Source of the DNA: an uncultured Tenacibaculum sp.
Lineage (GTDB): Bacteria; Bacteroidota; Bacteroidia; Flavobacteriales; Flavobacteriaceae
Reading direction: 5' to 3'
Assembly: GCA_947501615.1 (NCBI GenBank)
Contig: CANMWK010000023.1
Span: 1-52,267, forward strand
DNA length: 52,267 bases
Of the stretch, positions 7,987-15,742 are shown in pieces. The notes beneath the pieces are model-generated. The model was given only the letters and a program-made list of their open reading frames with translations. It had not been told where the DNA came from and did not search any database. The number at the start of each line of letters is the position of its first letter. The first letter of the stretch is position 1. The translations under genes were made by a program, and so were the position numbers.

Positions 7987-8541
7987 TTATTTTCTCTTTT
8001 CAGGTTTTTGTATTGAATCAGTTTCCTTTTTTTCGATTATCATCTGGCGTAATTCTTTTAGTTCTAATTCTATTTTCTCGTTTTGTTTATCAGATTTTGG
8101 ATTTATTTTTTCCGTAATAAAATCTACTGTTCCATAAAGTCCTCCTAAAGCTCCAAATATTAAAAGAGGCCAAAAGGTTTTTGCTTTCCACTTCGATGTT
8201 TTAAAATCGTAATCCGCTTTTTTATCATTTCTAATCGTTTTTGTTTTTTCCCGATTTAGATGTTTAATCCAGCCACCATTTCTTTGTACTTCATATCCGA
8301 ATTTTGTCAGATTGAGCATATGGTCATTTGGCATATCAATCAATTGTTCAATTTTCATTAAATCAATTATTGCGCTTTTTCCATTCGCAGGAAGTTTTTC
8401 CTCTGATTTTAATTCAATGAATTGTTTTAAAAACGCACTTCGAGGATAACTTGAAATGAGATTTAAGTTTAATTCGATGTTTTCGTTAATAACATCAAAA
8501 TCAAGTTCTTTTTTGTATTTATCTTCTAAATATACGCTCAT
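7987..8541 (-). CDS. Hypothetical protein with one membrane segment (184 aa)
   Basis: No family is recognised. Residues 1-110 look cytosolic and helical (MSVYLEDKYKKELDFDVINENIELNLNLISSYPR ... NHLNREKTK-type charged stretch). A hydrophobic segment near 122-142 (FWPLLIFGALGGLYGTVDFI) probably spans the membrane, and a charged coiled-coil-like tail follows (NEKIELELKELRQMIIEKKETDS). The central MIDMPNDHMLNLTKFGYEVQRNGGW-like part may be a small winged-helix fold, but that is a guess. Sole gene of its cassette; ATG at 8539-8541 lies 10-20 bp from the cassette edge. Confidence 0.7.
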   Translation of the reverse strand: MSVYLEDKYKKELDFDVINENIELNLNLISSYPRSAFLKQFIELKSEEKLPANGKSAIIDLMKIEQLIDMPNDHMLNLTKFGYEVQRNGGWIKHLNREKTKTIRNDKKADYDFKTSKWKAKTFWPLLIFGALGGLYGTVDFITEKINPKSDKQNEKIELELKELRQMIIEKKETDSIQKPEKRK

Positions 8542-8557
8542 TCCTCAAATGTTTGCC

Positions 8558-8681
8558 AACGTTCCAACTAAAGAGTGTTGCTTTAGTTTCGCGTAAATTT
8601 AGTAAAAATGACGGACTTTAGTTCGTCTGCATGATTTTCCCAAGTGGGAAAATCCGCTGGCAATGCTTTTTAGTTATTGTT
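8558..8681 (-). other. attC-like site, 124 bp class (NC1 type)
   Basis: AAC 8558-8560 to GTT 8679-8681, same arms as at 6973. Confidence 0.88.
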
Positions 8682-8999
8682 AAAGCGCGTTTTTTTCTCA
8701 GCACGAACCATTTAAATATGCCGCAGTAAAAAGTTTTTCAATTTTTCATTCCGATTCCGTCCTGTTTTACTGCCTTAAAAGCACAGAGAAAGTATATAAG
8801 ATTTCACAGGTCTTTAATCAGTCAAAAAGTTTATGGATTAGCCTAAAAAAAAGCAATTTTTTCATCCGTTTTACTCCGCAAAAATTCCATTCTGCTTATT
8901 TTTTCATCGCTTTTTTTTCTTTGTACTAGGCACTAGACTTTAAAAAAATAGCCTAATTTATCCGTTGTTATTTCATCAAGCTTTATTATGCGCTTTAAC
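8679..8999 (-). repeat. Geneless cassette NC1, copy 3
   Basis: 321 bp, no ORF. The terminator-like stem is weakened in this copy: AAAAAAAGCAAT on the left arm versus ATCGCTTTTTTT on the right. Confidence 0.85.
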
Positions 9000-9120
9000 G
9001 TTCCAACTAAAGAGTGTTGCTTTAATTTAGCGTAAATTTAGTGAAAAAGACGGACTTTAGTTCGTCCGAGTGATTTTCCCAAGTGGGAAAATCCGCGAGC
9101 AATACTTTTTAGTTATTGTT
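8997..9120 (-). other. attC-like site, 124 bp class (NC1 type)
   Basis: AAC 8997-8999 to GTT 9118-9120, with slight divergence (TTTAATTTAGCG in place of TTTAGTTTCGCG). It separates tandem NC1 copies 3 and 4. Confidence 0.86.
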
Positions 9121-9440
9121 AAAGCGCGTTTTTTTTCTCAGCTCGAACCATTTAAATATGCCGCAGTAAAAAGTTTTTCAAATTTCCATTCAGATTCCGT
9201 CCTGTTTTACTGCCTTAAAAAGTATAGAGAAAGTATATAAGATTTCACTGATCTTTAATCAGTCAAAAGTTTATAGACTAGCCTAAAAAAAAAGCGATTT
9301 TTTCATCCGTTTTACTGCGCAAAAACTCCATACTGTTTATTTTTCTTCTCGCTTTTTTTTCGTTGTATTAAGCACTAGATTATAAAAATTAGCCTAATTT
9401 ATCCGCTGTTATTCCATCAAGCTTTATTATGCGCTCTAAC
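9118..9440 (-). repeat. Geneless cassette NC1, copy 4
   Basis: 323 bp, no ORF. It shares private variants (TTCTTCTCGC, TTTACTGCGCAAAAAC-like) with copy 9 at 41360, which suggests the two are recent duplicates about 32 kb apart. Its edge reads GCGCTCTAAC instead of GCGCTTTAAC. Confidence 0.85.
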
Positions 9441-9622
9441 GTTTAGTATAAAACACGTAGGGCAGAGGATAAGCACTATATTTCGAGTTTGACACTTAGC
9501 CAAATATAATATTTTGTATTTATCTTTTATGTTGAAATGCCAAATTTTATATTTGGCGGACTTTGTAAATAAACAAAGACCTTTGGAGTTAAACAAAAGC
9601 CCTATGTTTTTTATACACTGTT
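9438..9622 (-). other. attC-like site, 187 bp class
   Basis: AAC 9438-9440 to GTT 9620-9622, 185 bp. Outer arms GTATAAAACACGTAGGGC and GCCCTATGTTTTTTATAC pair, with an inner GCCAAATATAA/TTATATTTGGC-like stem. The cassette ends GTTAGGCAA/TTGCCTAAC are canonical GTTRRRY/RYYYAAC. Confidence 0.9.
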
Positions 9623-9631
9623 AGGCAATCG

Positions 9632-10069
9632 TTATTTCTTTTTTAGTTTAAACTTAGTTCCTTCTTTGTATCCAATTGGATGATTTGGGCTTTTAATTCC
9701 GAAAGGTCCAGAACCACCATCTTTATAATAAAATTCATTTTTGTCGTCAGAATATCTACCTGAACATAAAAGTCTAAACGTTGTTTTCTTTCTGTCAGAT
9801 TTAGAAACCGCAATATCAATCCAAACAGGAACTTTGTCATTTCGACATAGAATTTCAACTACTTCTTTGTCAGTTAAATCGAAGTATTTCTTTTCGTTAT
9901 CCTCAGGATAAATATCAAATTGTTTTAGTTCAGGGTTGTCGTTAGAAATATTTAACTCTAAATCATATTTGAATTCAGGTTTCAAATCATTTTTCACAAA
10001 TTCTTTGGCAAATTTGAAAGAAGCATAACTTGCTCCAAGTAGTAAGAATAGGAAATCAGGTTTATTCAT
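9632..10069 (-). CDS. Hypothetical protein (145 aa)
   Basis: No family is recognised. A weakly hydrophobic N-terminus (MNKPDFLFLLLGASYASFKFAKEFV) may be a membrane anchor. The remainder is a compact beta-rich domain (FKYDLELNISNDNPELKQFDIYPEDNEKKYFDLTDKEVVEILCRNDKVPVWIDIAVSKSD ... FRLLCSGRYSDDKNEFYYKDGGSGPFGIKSPNHPIGYKEGTKF). It overlaps the upstream 84-residue gene by 8 bp, so the two are translationally coupled and probably act together. Both lie between the complementary cassette ends GTTAGGCAA and TTGCCTAAC. Confidence 0.72.
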   Translation of the reverse strand: MNKPDFLFLLLGASYASFKFAKEFVKNDLKPEFKYDLELNISNDNPELKQFDIYPEDNEKKYFDLTDKEVVEILCRNDKVPVWIDIAVSKSDRKKTTFRLLCSGRYSDDKNEFYYKDGGSGPFGIKSPNHPIGYKEGTKFKLKKK

Positions 10070-10316
10070 TAATCACTTTTTTTAATTCCGTTTTGAAACT
10101 TTCCCATTCGTTAAATGTTTTGTCAGGGATTGTACTGAAATCAATTTCTTCTGTTACTTGACTAATTCCAAATTTATTTTCGAAAAGTTGAATACAATAA
10201 AAGTCATTATTTATCCAAATATCAACCATAAAAGCACCAGAGTCAAAAGAGTGAATTTCGTGTTTAATTTCTTTCGGTTTAATTAGTTCAGATATTTTGT
10301 CAATATACAGTTTCAT
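10062..10316 (-). CDS. Hypothetical small protein (84 aa)
   Basis: No family is recognised. The protein is acidic with alternating hydrophobic residues (EIHSFDSGAFMVDIWINNDFYCIQLFENKFGISQVTEEIDFSTIPDKTFNEWESFKTELKKVINE). The beta-hairpin run followed by a C-terminal helix is reminiscent of small immunity proteins of polymorphic toxin systems. That is only a resemblance. First gene of a two-gene cassette; it overlaps the 145-residue gene by 8 bp. ATG at 10314-10316, about 10 bp from the cassette edge. Confidence 0.7.
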   Translation of the reverse strand: MKLYIDKISELIKPKEIKHEIHSFDSGAFMVDIWINNDFYCIQLFENKFGISQVTEEIDFSTIPDKTFNEWESFKTELKKVINE

Positions 10317-10328
10317 CTAATGTTGCCT

Positions 10329-10452
10329 AACGCTCCAACTAAAGAGTGTTGCTTCAGTTTCGCGTAAATTTAGTAAAAATGACGGACTTTAGTTCGTCCG
10401 AGTGATTTTCCCAAGTGGGAAAATCCGCCGGCAATGCTTTTTAGTTATTGTT
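10329..10452 (-). other. attC-like site, 124 bp class (NC1 type)
   Basis: AAC 10329-10331 to GTT 10450-10452. The spacer reads GCTCC here because the core derives from TTGCCTAAC. Confidence 0.88.
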
Positions 10453-10766
10453 AAAGCGCGTTTTTTTCTCAGCTCGAACCATTTAAATATGCCGCAGTAA
10501 AAAGTTTTTCAATTTTTCATTCAGATTCCGTCCTGTTTTACTGCCTTAAAAGTATAGAGATAGTATATAAGATTTTACTGACCTTTAATTAGTCAAAAAG
10601 TTTATAGATTAGCTTAAAAAAAGCGATTTTTTCATCCGTTTTACTCCGCAAAAACTCCGTGCTGCTTATTTTTCATCGCTTTTTTTCTTTGTATTAAGCA
10701 CTAGACTTTAAAAACTAGCCTAATTTATCCGCTGTTATATCATCAAGCTTTATTATGCGCTTTAAC
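10450..10766 (-). repeat. Geneless cassette NC1, copy 5
   Basis: 317 bp, no ORF, the shortest full copy. Both conserved stems are present. Confidence 0.85.
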
Positions 10767-10890
10767 GGTCTCGTATAACCGTCAGTTACGGGTTAAATTA
10801 GCGATTGTTTTCGGATTAAACACAAGTCTTAGCAATTCCGAGTGGATTCGGACGTAGTCGAATCCGCCGTAATTGCGGTTATACATTGTT
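10764..10890 (-). other. attC-like site, 124 bp class
   Basis: AAC 10764-10766 to GTT 10888-10890, 127 bp. Left arm GTATAACCGTCAGTTACGG pairs with right arm CCGTAATTGCGGTTATAC. The apical region contains GGATTCGGAC/GTCGAATCC. Confidence 0.87.
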
Positions 10891-11295
10891 GGCAATAGTA
10901 TTTTTAATTATTATTTCATTCAGTTTTTGAGTGTCAGATTCCGCAAACTCATTTAAGTCAAGCGTAATCGTTTTCCTGTCAAATCTTGTTAAAATCAAGA
11001 TTCTTCCATCCAGTTCAGTCGCTTTGATTTCATCAAATCGCAATGATTTTCCGAGAAATGATTTGACTCGAATTACTATTCCTTTATCATTCCATTACAC
11101 AGTATTTTTATACCAAAATAGTCTGCTAAAATAAATTACTTGAATAAAAAATCCGATTGCAGAAATTATCTTATTCACTTTTGGGTTTTCAAATTCAATC
11201 AGTTCAAATCCACCTGTAATTATAAAAACAAGTGAAAGAATTATCATAGAAATCTAAATCTTATTTTTCATATTGTCAAAGTGTATTCTTTTCAT
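10879..11295 (-). pseudogene. Membrane/PH-like small protein, broken by two in-frame stops
   Basis: One reading frame of 139 codons runs from ATG at 11293-11295 to TAA at 10879-10881, which lies inside the attC. It is interrupted by TAG at codon 14 and by a TAA after YKNTV in the middle. Conceptual pieces are ISMIILSLVFIITGGFELIEFENPKVNK-type membrane segments, then FIQVIYFSRLFWYKN, stop, WNDKGIVIRVKSFLGKS and RILILTRFDRKTITLDLNEFAES. The hydrophobic pair followed by a beta-rich soluble domain resembles small bacterial PH-like membrane proteins. Frame is preserved on both sides of both stops, so this is decay by point mutation or a read error, not frameshift. Its own attC on the right is reduced to a half site. 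Confidence 0.75.
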
Positions 11296-11311
11296 TTTTT
11301 TATACCTTGTT
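11296..11311 (-). other. Remnant half attC (right half only)
   Basis: TTTTTTATACCTTGTTGGCAATAG around 11296-11319 matches the L'/R' half of a site, and GTTGGCAATAG is identical to the cassette edge at 10888. No matching AAC/L'' half lies between it and the pseudogene start at 11295. The left half has been lost, which fuses two cassettes. Confidence 0.7.
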
Positions 11312-11354
11312 GGCAATAGTTATTTTAAATTAAGCCCGCATTAATGACCAGATT

Positions 11355-12251
11355 TTAATAGTATTTTATTTCTCTAATCACTTTATATTTTTGAGAATAT
11401 GAATTACTGCCTGTGTATGTGTAATTGGCTATAATCCAATTTCCTTGCTCATCAAATTTTAGGTACTTATATTGATAAGATCTTATATTAGTCTTCACAT
11501 CATCGTATATATCGTAACCGTTTTGAATCAATAAATTACCATTAGAATCATTTTCAAGTTTATGGTAATTAGAATATCCCTTTGGTCTAATATAGTTTTT
11601 GTTAATTGTAAATCCATCATCATCGAATATTTGTTCCGTATTGCTTAGGATTTCACCATTTGAATCGTAATAAATGTATTGCGATTTGTTTTTATCTCCT
11701 TTATAGAGTCTTGATTTAGCTGAGTATTTAATGTCCCATGCACCTTTTTCAACTAAAGGTTTTATGATGAAAACATTGTTTTTATTTTTAATAAATCTAT
11801 AATGAAGCTTGAGAAACATATAATCTATACTATATAAACCTTCAGCCTTAAAAATCGAATCTCTCTTTAAAAGGTTTTTGTTAATTCTTGCTTTAGTATT
11901 GCCTCTATAAACTCTAAAATAATTTTTTGTTTCAATAAGGCGATTTCTTTCATATTTATATACTGTAGAGTCTATTTGGTAACTTGATTCATCTACTTCG
12001 GATTTTAATTGTTTATTTCGGTCAAAGTATTTGTAGTTGATTCTATCAACTTTATCACCACTGTATTTTATCGTTTTAATAAAAGATATTTTTCCTTTTA
12101 TATTATTTCCTTTTAATTCTTGAAAGCATTTTTTACAACTAGAGCAACTAGAAAAGAAAACTATACAAAATATTATTGCAAAATTGCAAGGTATAACCGA
12201 TGTATAAAACCGATTTATAATATTGTAATTTCTAAAGAATGATTGAGTCAT
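11355..12251 (-). CDS. Hypothetical lipoprotein with repeated Tyr-rich strands (298 aa)
   Basis: The N-terminus carries a hydrophobic segment and a lipobox (NFAIIFCIVFFSSCSSC), so the protein is predicted to be membrane-attached and exported. The mature part is made of repeated beta-hairpin-like units rich in Tyr, Asn and Lys (INYKYFDRNKQLKSEVDESSYQIDSTVYKYERNRL; SQYIYYDSNGEILSNTEQIFDDDGF; KYLKFDEQGNWIIANYTYTGSNSYSQKYKVIREIKYY). They resemble the toxin-antitoxin-YD or MORN-like strands of Bacteroidota lipoproteins. Function unknown. It lies in a fused cassette with the pseudogene at 10879; the stop is about 44 bp from the half attC. ATG at 12249-12251. Confidence 0.75.
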   Translation of the reverse strand: MTQSFFRNYNIINRFYTSVIPCNFAIIFCIVFFSSCSSCKKCFQELKGNNIKGKISFIKTIKYSGDKVDRINYKYFDRNKQLKSEVDESSYQIDSTVYKYERNRLIETKNYFRVYRGNTKARINKNLLKRDSIFKAEGLYSIDYMFLKLHYRFIKNKNNVFIIKPLVEKGAWDIKYSAKSRLYKGDKNKSQYIYYDSNGEILSNTEQIFDDDGFTINKNYIRPKGYSNYHKLENDSNGNLLIQNGYDIYDDVKTNIRSYQYKYLKFDEQGNWIIANYTYTGSNSYSQKYKVIREIKYY

Positions 12252-12265
12252 TTTTAATTATTGCC

Positions 12266-12390
12266 AACGCTTGGTGTATGATTAGTTGCGTTGTTGTATG
12301 CGTAAATATAGCTAAAAAGAACGAACTTTTGGTTTTGCGAGATTTGTTCCGAAGGAATAAATCCGCAAGCAATTGATTATACATTTTGTT
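12266..12390 (-). other. attC-like site, 124 bp class
   Basis: AAC 12266-12268 to GTT 12388-12390. Left arm GTGTATGATTAGTTGCG pairs with right arm GCAATTGATTATAC. Apical region TTTGTTCCGAAGGAATAAAT. Confidence 0.84.
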
Positions 12391-12732
12391 ACCATTTGTA
12401 GCGACACATTTGAGTGAGTTTTTCTCATAAAGCTGAGCAATACCACGAACAGTTTCCGTTTAGTTTTTACAACAAGCAAAACTTTTTTATCCGATCAAAT
12501 TCCTCACAGTTTGTCAAAATCCGTCAGCTTTAATCCGTCATTTTTATCAGCAGAGTGAAGTCAGTCTGTTTTCAAAGTTTTGTGGAATCCGTCCGAGTCA
12601 GTTTTAGTCCAGTTTTTTAATCCGTCTGAGTTCAGTTTGCATATTGATTTTCTATCTATCGTTATGAATCAGATTTCATTTAACAGCTATTCCAACAAGG
12701 TTTTAAATTTTTTCCGAGATATAAATGGTAAC
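12388..12732 (-). repeat. Geneless cassette NC2, copy 2
   Basis: 345 bp with ends GTTACCATTT and AAATGGTAAC. Closely related to copies at 6631 and 44587; no conserved ORF. Confidence 0.82.
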
Positions 12733-12853
12733 GGACTTGTGTATGATTTCGTTGCGTGTTTAAGCAACTAATTTAGCAAATACAAACTGAATAGAAAATC
12801 CGCGAGGATTTTCGTAAGTAAGCCTTTACTAGCAATGAATTATACACGGTGTT
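12730..12853 (-). other. attC-like site, 124 bp class
   Basis: AAC 12730-12732 to GTT 12851-12853. Left arm GTGTATGATTTCGTTGC pairs with right arm GCAATGAATTATACAC. Apical hairpin AAAATCCGCGAGGATTTT. The next cassette has ends GTTGTACACC/GGTGTACAAC. Confidence 0.87.
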
Positions 12854-12864
12854 GTACACCGTTT

Positions 12865-13839
12865 TTATCTTCCGTGATATTCCATATTCGGCAATGTTCC
12901 ATCGTTCTTTAAATACTTGTCAAACCATTTTAGAACTTGTTCATTAACTTCTTCTTTATGTTCAGAAATTCCGTGGTCGCCACCTTCAAACATTATAAGT
13001 CTGTACGGAATTCTATTCTTTTCAAATTCCAAAGCAAGATTTAGGCTTTGTTCAGGTTTTACTCTCCAATCAGAATTTCCGTGCAACATTAGAATTGGCA
13101 CATCTTTTGGGAATTTCTCAGCCCATTTAATTGCAGATCTTTTTTCTAGTTCAACATCTTTATTATCAGCATAGTTTGGAATCAGTTCTGATAAAACACC
13201 TGTTTCCATTTCAGGTCGGTCTTTAATAGAACTAAAATTGTCAGAAACTGCTCCTCCAACTACGACTGCTTTTATTTTATCAGTTTTGGTTAATGCTATA
13301 TATGTCATCATTCCACCACGACTCCAACCGTACATTCCAATTCTATTGGTATCAGCAGTTTCAATTTCCTTCAAAACTTCTGTTAGAATGGTTATGTCAT
13401 TAACATCTTTTCCTCCAAATTCCTCTTGTCCTTCGCTTCCTCCATTTCCTCTATATTGACTTGCAATTACAACATAACCTTCTTTTGCAATTTGACCAAG
13501 TGTAATTGCTCCGTGAGCAATTTTAAGTGAGCCAAAATTCCTATTTCCACCACGATTATATATAACACAAGGATATTTTCCTTTTTTCGCTGGCTTAACC
13601 ATAAACCCATTTATTTTCAAACCATCGCTTAAATAAGTGATTCCATAAATTTCAATGCTGTCTAAATATTTGAAATTTTCTTTCCATTCAGTTTGTCCAT
13701 TTACTCCTTCAGTAAGTCTTGGATAAATCGGTGTTTCAGATAAATCAGATATTAATTTTTGGCGAATAAGAAGTTTCTTGTTTTGAGCTTCACAGTTCGT
13801 AAATATTAATAAAAAAGTAAAAATTGTAATGTATTTCAT
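12865..13839 (-). CDS. Alpha/beta hydrolase, prolyl oligopeptidase (S9)-like, lipoprotein
   Basis: The frame is open to 13914, but the ATG at 13837-13839 is chosen because it gives a lipoprotein signal (MKYITIFTFLLIFTNCEAQ). The upstream extension would run through the attC. The mature protein (about 305 residues) has an alpha/beta hydrolase fold with nucleophile elbow GWSRGG (GxSxGG), oxyanion/strand segment CVIYNRGGNR, acid MLHGNSDWRV and catalytic His GGDHGIS. These features are typical of dipeptidyl aminopeptidase/acylaminoacyl-peptidase-like hydrolases acting on small peptides or esters in the periplasm. Only gene of its cassette; its stop is 11 bp from the edge. Confidence 0.88.
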   Translation of the reverse strand: MKYITIFTFLLIFTNCEAQNKKLLIRQKLISDLSETPIYPRLTEGVNGQTEWKENFKYLDSIEIYGITYLSDGLKINGFMVKPAKKGKYPCVIYNRGGNRNFGSLKIAHGAITLGQIAKEGYVVIASQYRGNGGSEGQEEFGGKDVNDITILTEVLKEIETADTNRIGMYGWSRGGMMTYIALTKTDKIKAVVVGGAVSDNFSSIKDRPEMETGVLSELIPNYADNKDVELEKRSAIKWAEKFPKDVPILMLHGNSDWRVKPEQSLNLALEFEKNRIPYRLIMFEGGDHGISEHKEEVNEQVLKWFDKYLKNDGTLPNMEYHGR

Positions 13840-13860
13840 AGGTTTCTTCAAATGGTGTAC

Positions 13861-13920
13861 AACGTCTCTTGTATGGTGCGTTTGCCTGCCGAAGGCGGCA
13901 TATGCAATATACAAATTGTT
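13861..13920 (-). other. Short attC-like site, 60 bp
   Basis: AAC 13861-13863 to GTT 13918-13920. Left arm TTGTATGGTGCGTTTGCC pairs with GGCGGCATATGCAATATACAA with bulges; the apex is CTGCCGAAGGCGG. This is the size of classical mobile-integron attC sites. Confidence 0.82.
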
Positions 13921-14037
13921 AGCATTTCGTTTTTATTTTTCTTTCCAATTTTTCTGCTAATAGTTAGGCTTGTCTATTAAATATCTGGTGCAATAGATAC
14001 ATTATTAATGTCAGTTTTAATGTGTTTTCCATTATTA

Positions 14038-14397
14038 TTAACTTTTATTTTTTTTCAATTTTTTCCAGTCAATCAGATAAAACCCGTTGGAATCGGATCC
14101 TATGTGACTAAAATTATTATTTTTCCAGTCTAAATTTTCATTAGCAAATTTTATTGCTTCAGAAACTAATTTTGGAGTTATTGCTTGTAATTCATCCTTT
14201 GGATCACATGAATTATTTATCCATCGAACATGAGAATCATTTGCTACTCGACAAAAAGAGAATCTGAAATTAGGTTCTTCAACTAATCCAATTCTACAAA
14301 TTATGTCTCCGTAGTCTTCATCATACTTTATAGTCCAATAATAGCGAACATTTTCTACAGTTATTTTCCTTATGTTTTTATTTCGTGCAATTGCCAT
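14038..14397 (-). CDS. Hypothetical protein (119 aa)
   Basis: No family is recognised. Basic N-terminus MAIARNKNIRKITVENVRYYWTIKYDEDYGDIICRIGLVEEPNFRFSFCRVANDSHVRWINNS, then a helical C-terminal half (ITPKLVSEAIKFANENLDWKNNNFSHIG) ending in a Lys-rich tail. The first part looks like a small beta sheet. It is the only credible gene of its cassette (ends GTTAGCATT/AATGCTAAC). A 117-bp AT-rich stretch without an ORF separates its stop from the site at 13918. ATG at 14395-14397. Confidence 0.7.
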   Translation of the reverse strand: MAIARNKNIRKITVENVRYYWTIKYDEDYGDIICRIGLVEEPNFRFSFCRVANDSHVRWINNSCDPKDELQAITPKLVSEAIKFANENLDWKNNNFSHIGSDSNGFYLIDWKKLKKNKS

Positions 14398-14416
14398 TTT
14401 GTTTTTAATGAATGCT

Positions 14417-14519
14417 AACGTTGTGGGCAGGAGCTGTGGTTTACAGCCCCATACCTCTCAACAAACTAGTTTGTTGGCAAGAGGTATTGGCTGTAAGCCA
14501 TTGCCTTTTGCCTGTTGTT
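14417..14519 (-). other. attC-like site inside R3 (about 103 bp)
   Basis: AAC 14417-14419 to a GTT at 14514 or 14517. Arms GGCAGGAGCTG...TTTACAGCC and GGCTGTAAGCCATTGCCTTTTGCC pair; an inner CCTCT/AGAGG stem and a CAACAAACTAGTTTGTTG apex follow. It ends the cassette of the 119-residue gene. Confidence 0.7.
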
Positions 14520-14693
14520 ATCTGTTGTCTTTGTTGAGTATCAATGACTACTCTTAAAGATACAAAAATAACAATGGTCATGGAAGTTCTTCACAGCCTT
14601 CCAATTGTAATTGTGAGCTTATAACGGAGCCGATAACAGCTCCTGTCCACAACGTTATTCTGCTAGCGAGCGAAGCGAAGATTGCAGAATAAC
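14417..14693 (-). repeat. Composite geneless element R3, copy 1
   Basis: 277 bp, nearly identical to 16965-17242. It starts with an attC-like palindrome (14417-14519). A 121-bp ORF-less stretch follows (GTTATC at 14517 to GATAAC at 14632-14637). Then comes ACAGCTCCTGTCCACAACG, which is the complement of the element's left end CGTTGTGGGCAGGAGCTGT. A 40-bp hairpin closes it (GTTATTCTGC at 14654 with GCAGAATAAC at 14684-14693). It can be read as nested mini-cassettes or as an element with about 19-bp terminal inverted repeats. Confidence 0.72.
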
Positions 14694-14875
14694 GGTGAGT
14701 ATAAGAAACGTAGGGCAGAGGGTAAGCTCTAACTCTAGGTTTATAACTAAGCCAAATATAATGTTTTGTGTTTATCTTCAATATTGAAACACCAAATTTT
14801 ATATTTGGCGACCTAGCAGATTAGCCCAAACCTTTGGAAGAATCTTAATCCGTCCTATGTTTTTTATACAGTGTT
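14691..14875 (-). other. attC-like site, 187 bp class
   Basis: AAC 14691-14693 to GTT 14873-14875. Arms GTATAAGAAACGTAGGGC and CCTATGTTTTTTATAC. Inner GCCAAATATAA/TATATTTGGC stem. It supplies the stop codon of the gene to its right. Confidence 0.88.
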
Positions 14876-15601
14876 GTGTGTTGTTTTTATTTTAAAAAGC
14901 ACATCATTTTGAAATAAAATTTGTCCTTCGGAAACCATTATTTCCCATATAACTCCATCCGTTTCAGCCTTTAATTCCATTTCATAATCACCACTAGAAA
15001 ATAGAGCTAACTTATCTCCTTTTTTTACCACTTGATTTGATGCTATATAGATTTCTGCTAGTAGTCCAGAACCATCCACATTCATCCCTCCTGAGAATTT
15101 GTAAGTGTTCAATCTATAGTTAGTTCCTTCTAATTTTAGAGTCTGTTTACCAAATGAGCAAGTATCAAATTCTATTCTATCATTAAATTCTTTTGATTCG
15201 TATGGTAGATCAATTATTGCATAGTCTATTTTGTTGCCATTAAGATCTGTTGATTCTGCATATAATTCATCATACACTACTATTACATCATTTATTCTTT
15301 CGATAAACGGGAGTTCTAATGCATCTTCATGACGTTTAATTTGATTTTTATCTAAATCAAATACGCACCACTCAATCATTCCTCTGTAGAATAAAGTGTC
15401 TGTTTCAGAAATGTATAAAAAATCATTTTGATGAAGTTCATTACCCCTAGCAAGCTCAAATTTTATTTTGGTAATCCTATTGTTATAATTCAAAATAACC
15501 TCTGCAGATTGAGAAATACTTAAATCAGGAGTAATTTTCTCTACATGAATAATATCAAAGTCATTTGAGTCAATTAAATAATCAAAATTTCGGATTTTCA
15601 T
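14864..15601 (-). CDS. Protein with C-terminal biotinyl/lipoyl-like domain (245 aa)
   Basis: The ATG at 15599-15601 (MKIRNFDYLIDSNDF) is preferred over a GTG at 15619 that lies in the cassette-edge core. The N-terminal 165 residues are not recognised. The last 65 residues (ASNQVVKKGDKLALFSSGDYEMELKAETDGVIWEIMVSEGQILFQNDVLFKIK) have the shape of a biotinyl/lipoyl attachment fold. The usual EAMKM lysine turn is replaced by DYEMELKAE, so modification is doubtful; an HlyD-like hairpin role is possible. The frame runs through the cassette edge and stops at TAA inside the attC, so the tail residues THNTV are encoded by the recombination site. Confidence 0.75.
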   Translation of the reverse strand: MKIRNFDYLIDSNDFDIIHVEKITPDLSISQSAEVILNYNNRITKIKFELARGNELHQNDFLYISETDTLFYRGMIEWCVFDLDKNQIKRHEDALELPFIERINDVIVVYDELYAESTDLNGNKIDYAIIDLPYESKEFNDRIEFDTCSFGKQTLKLEGTNYRLNTYKFSGGMNVDGSGLLAEIYIASNQVVKKGDKLALFSSGDYEMELKAETDGVIWEIMVSEGQILFQNDVLFKIKTTHNTV

Positions 15602-15619
15602 TTTTTTGATATTACACAC

Positions 15620-15742
15620 AACGGTCTCGGCTATGAGTAGTTGCGTGGGTTAGCACTAAACTTTGCAAGTACATACCAAACTGAAAATCCGCGAGGATTT
15701 TCAGAAGTAGGCCAGAACAAGCAATTACTTATAGCCATTGTT
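15620..15742 (-). other. attC-like site, 124 bp class
   Basis: AAC 15620-15622 to GTT 15740-15742. Left arm GGCTATGAGTAGTTGC pairs with right arm GCAATTACTTATAGCC. Apical hairpin GAAAATCCGCGAGGATTTTC. Confidence 0.88.

Noticed and set aside
9643..9858. Second minus-strand ORF within 9632-10069
   Set aside because: It is an alternative frame of the 145-residue gene; the longer frame is coupled to its upstream neighbour and has better composition.
14578..14781. Minus-strand ORF of 67 residues across R3 and an attC
   Set aside because: It crosses two recombination-site boundaries, has no domain and is not preserved in R3 copy 2.
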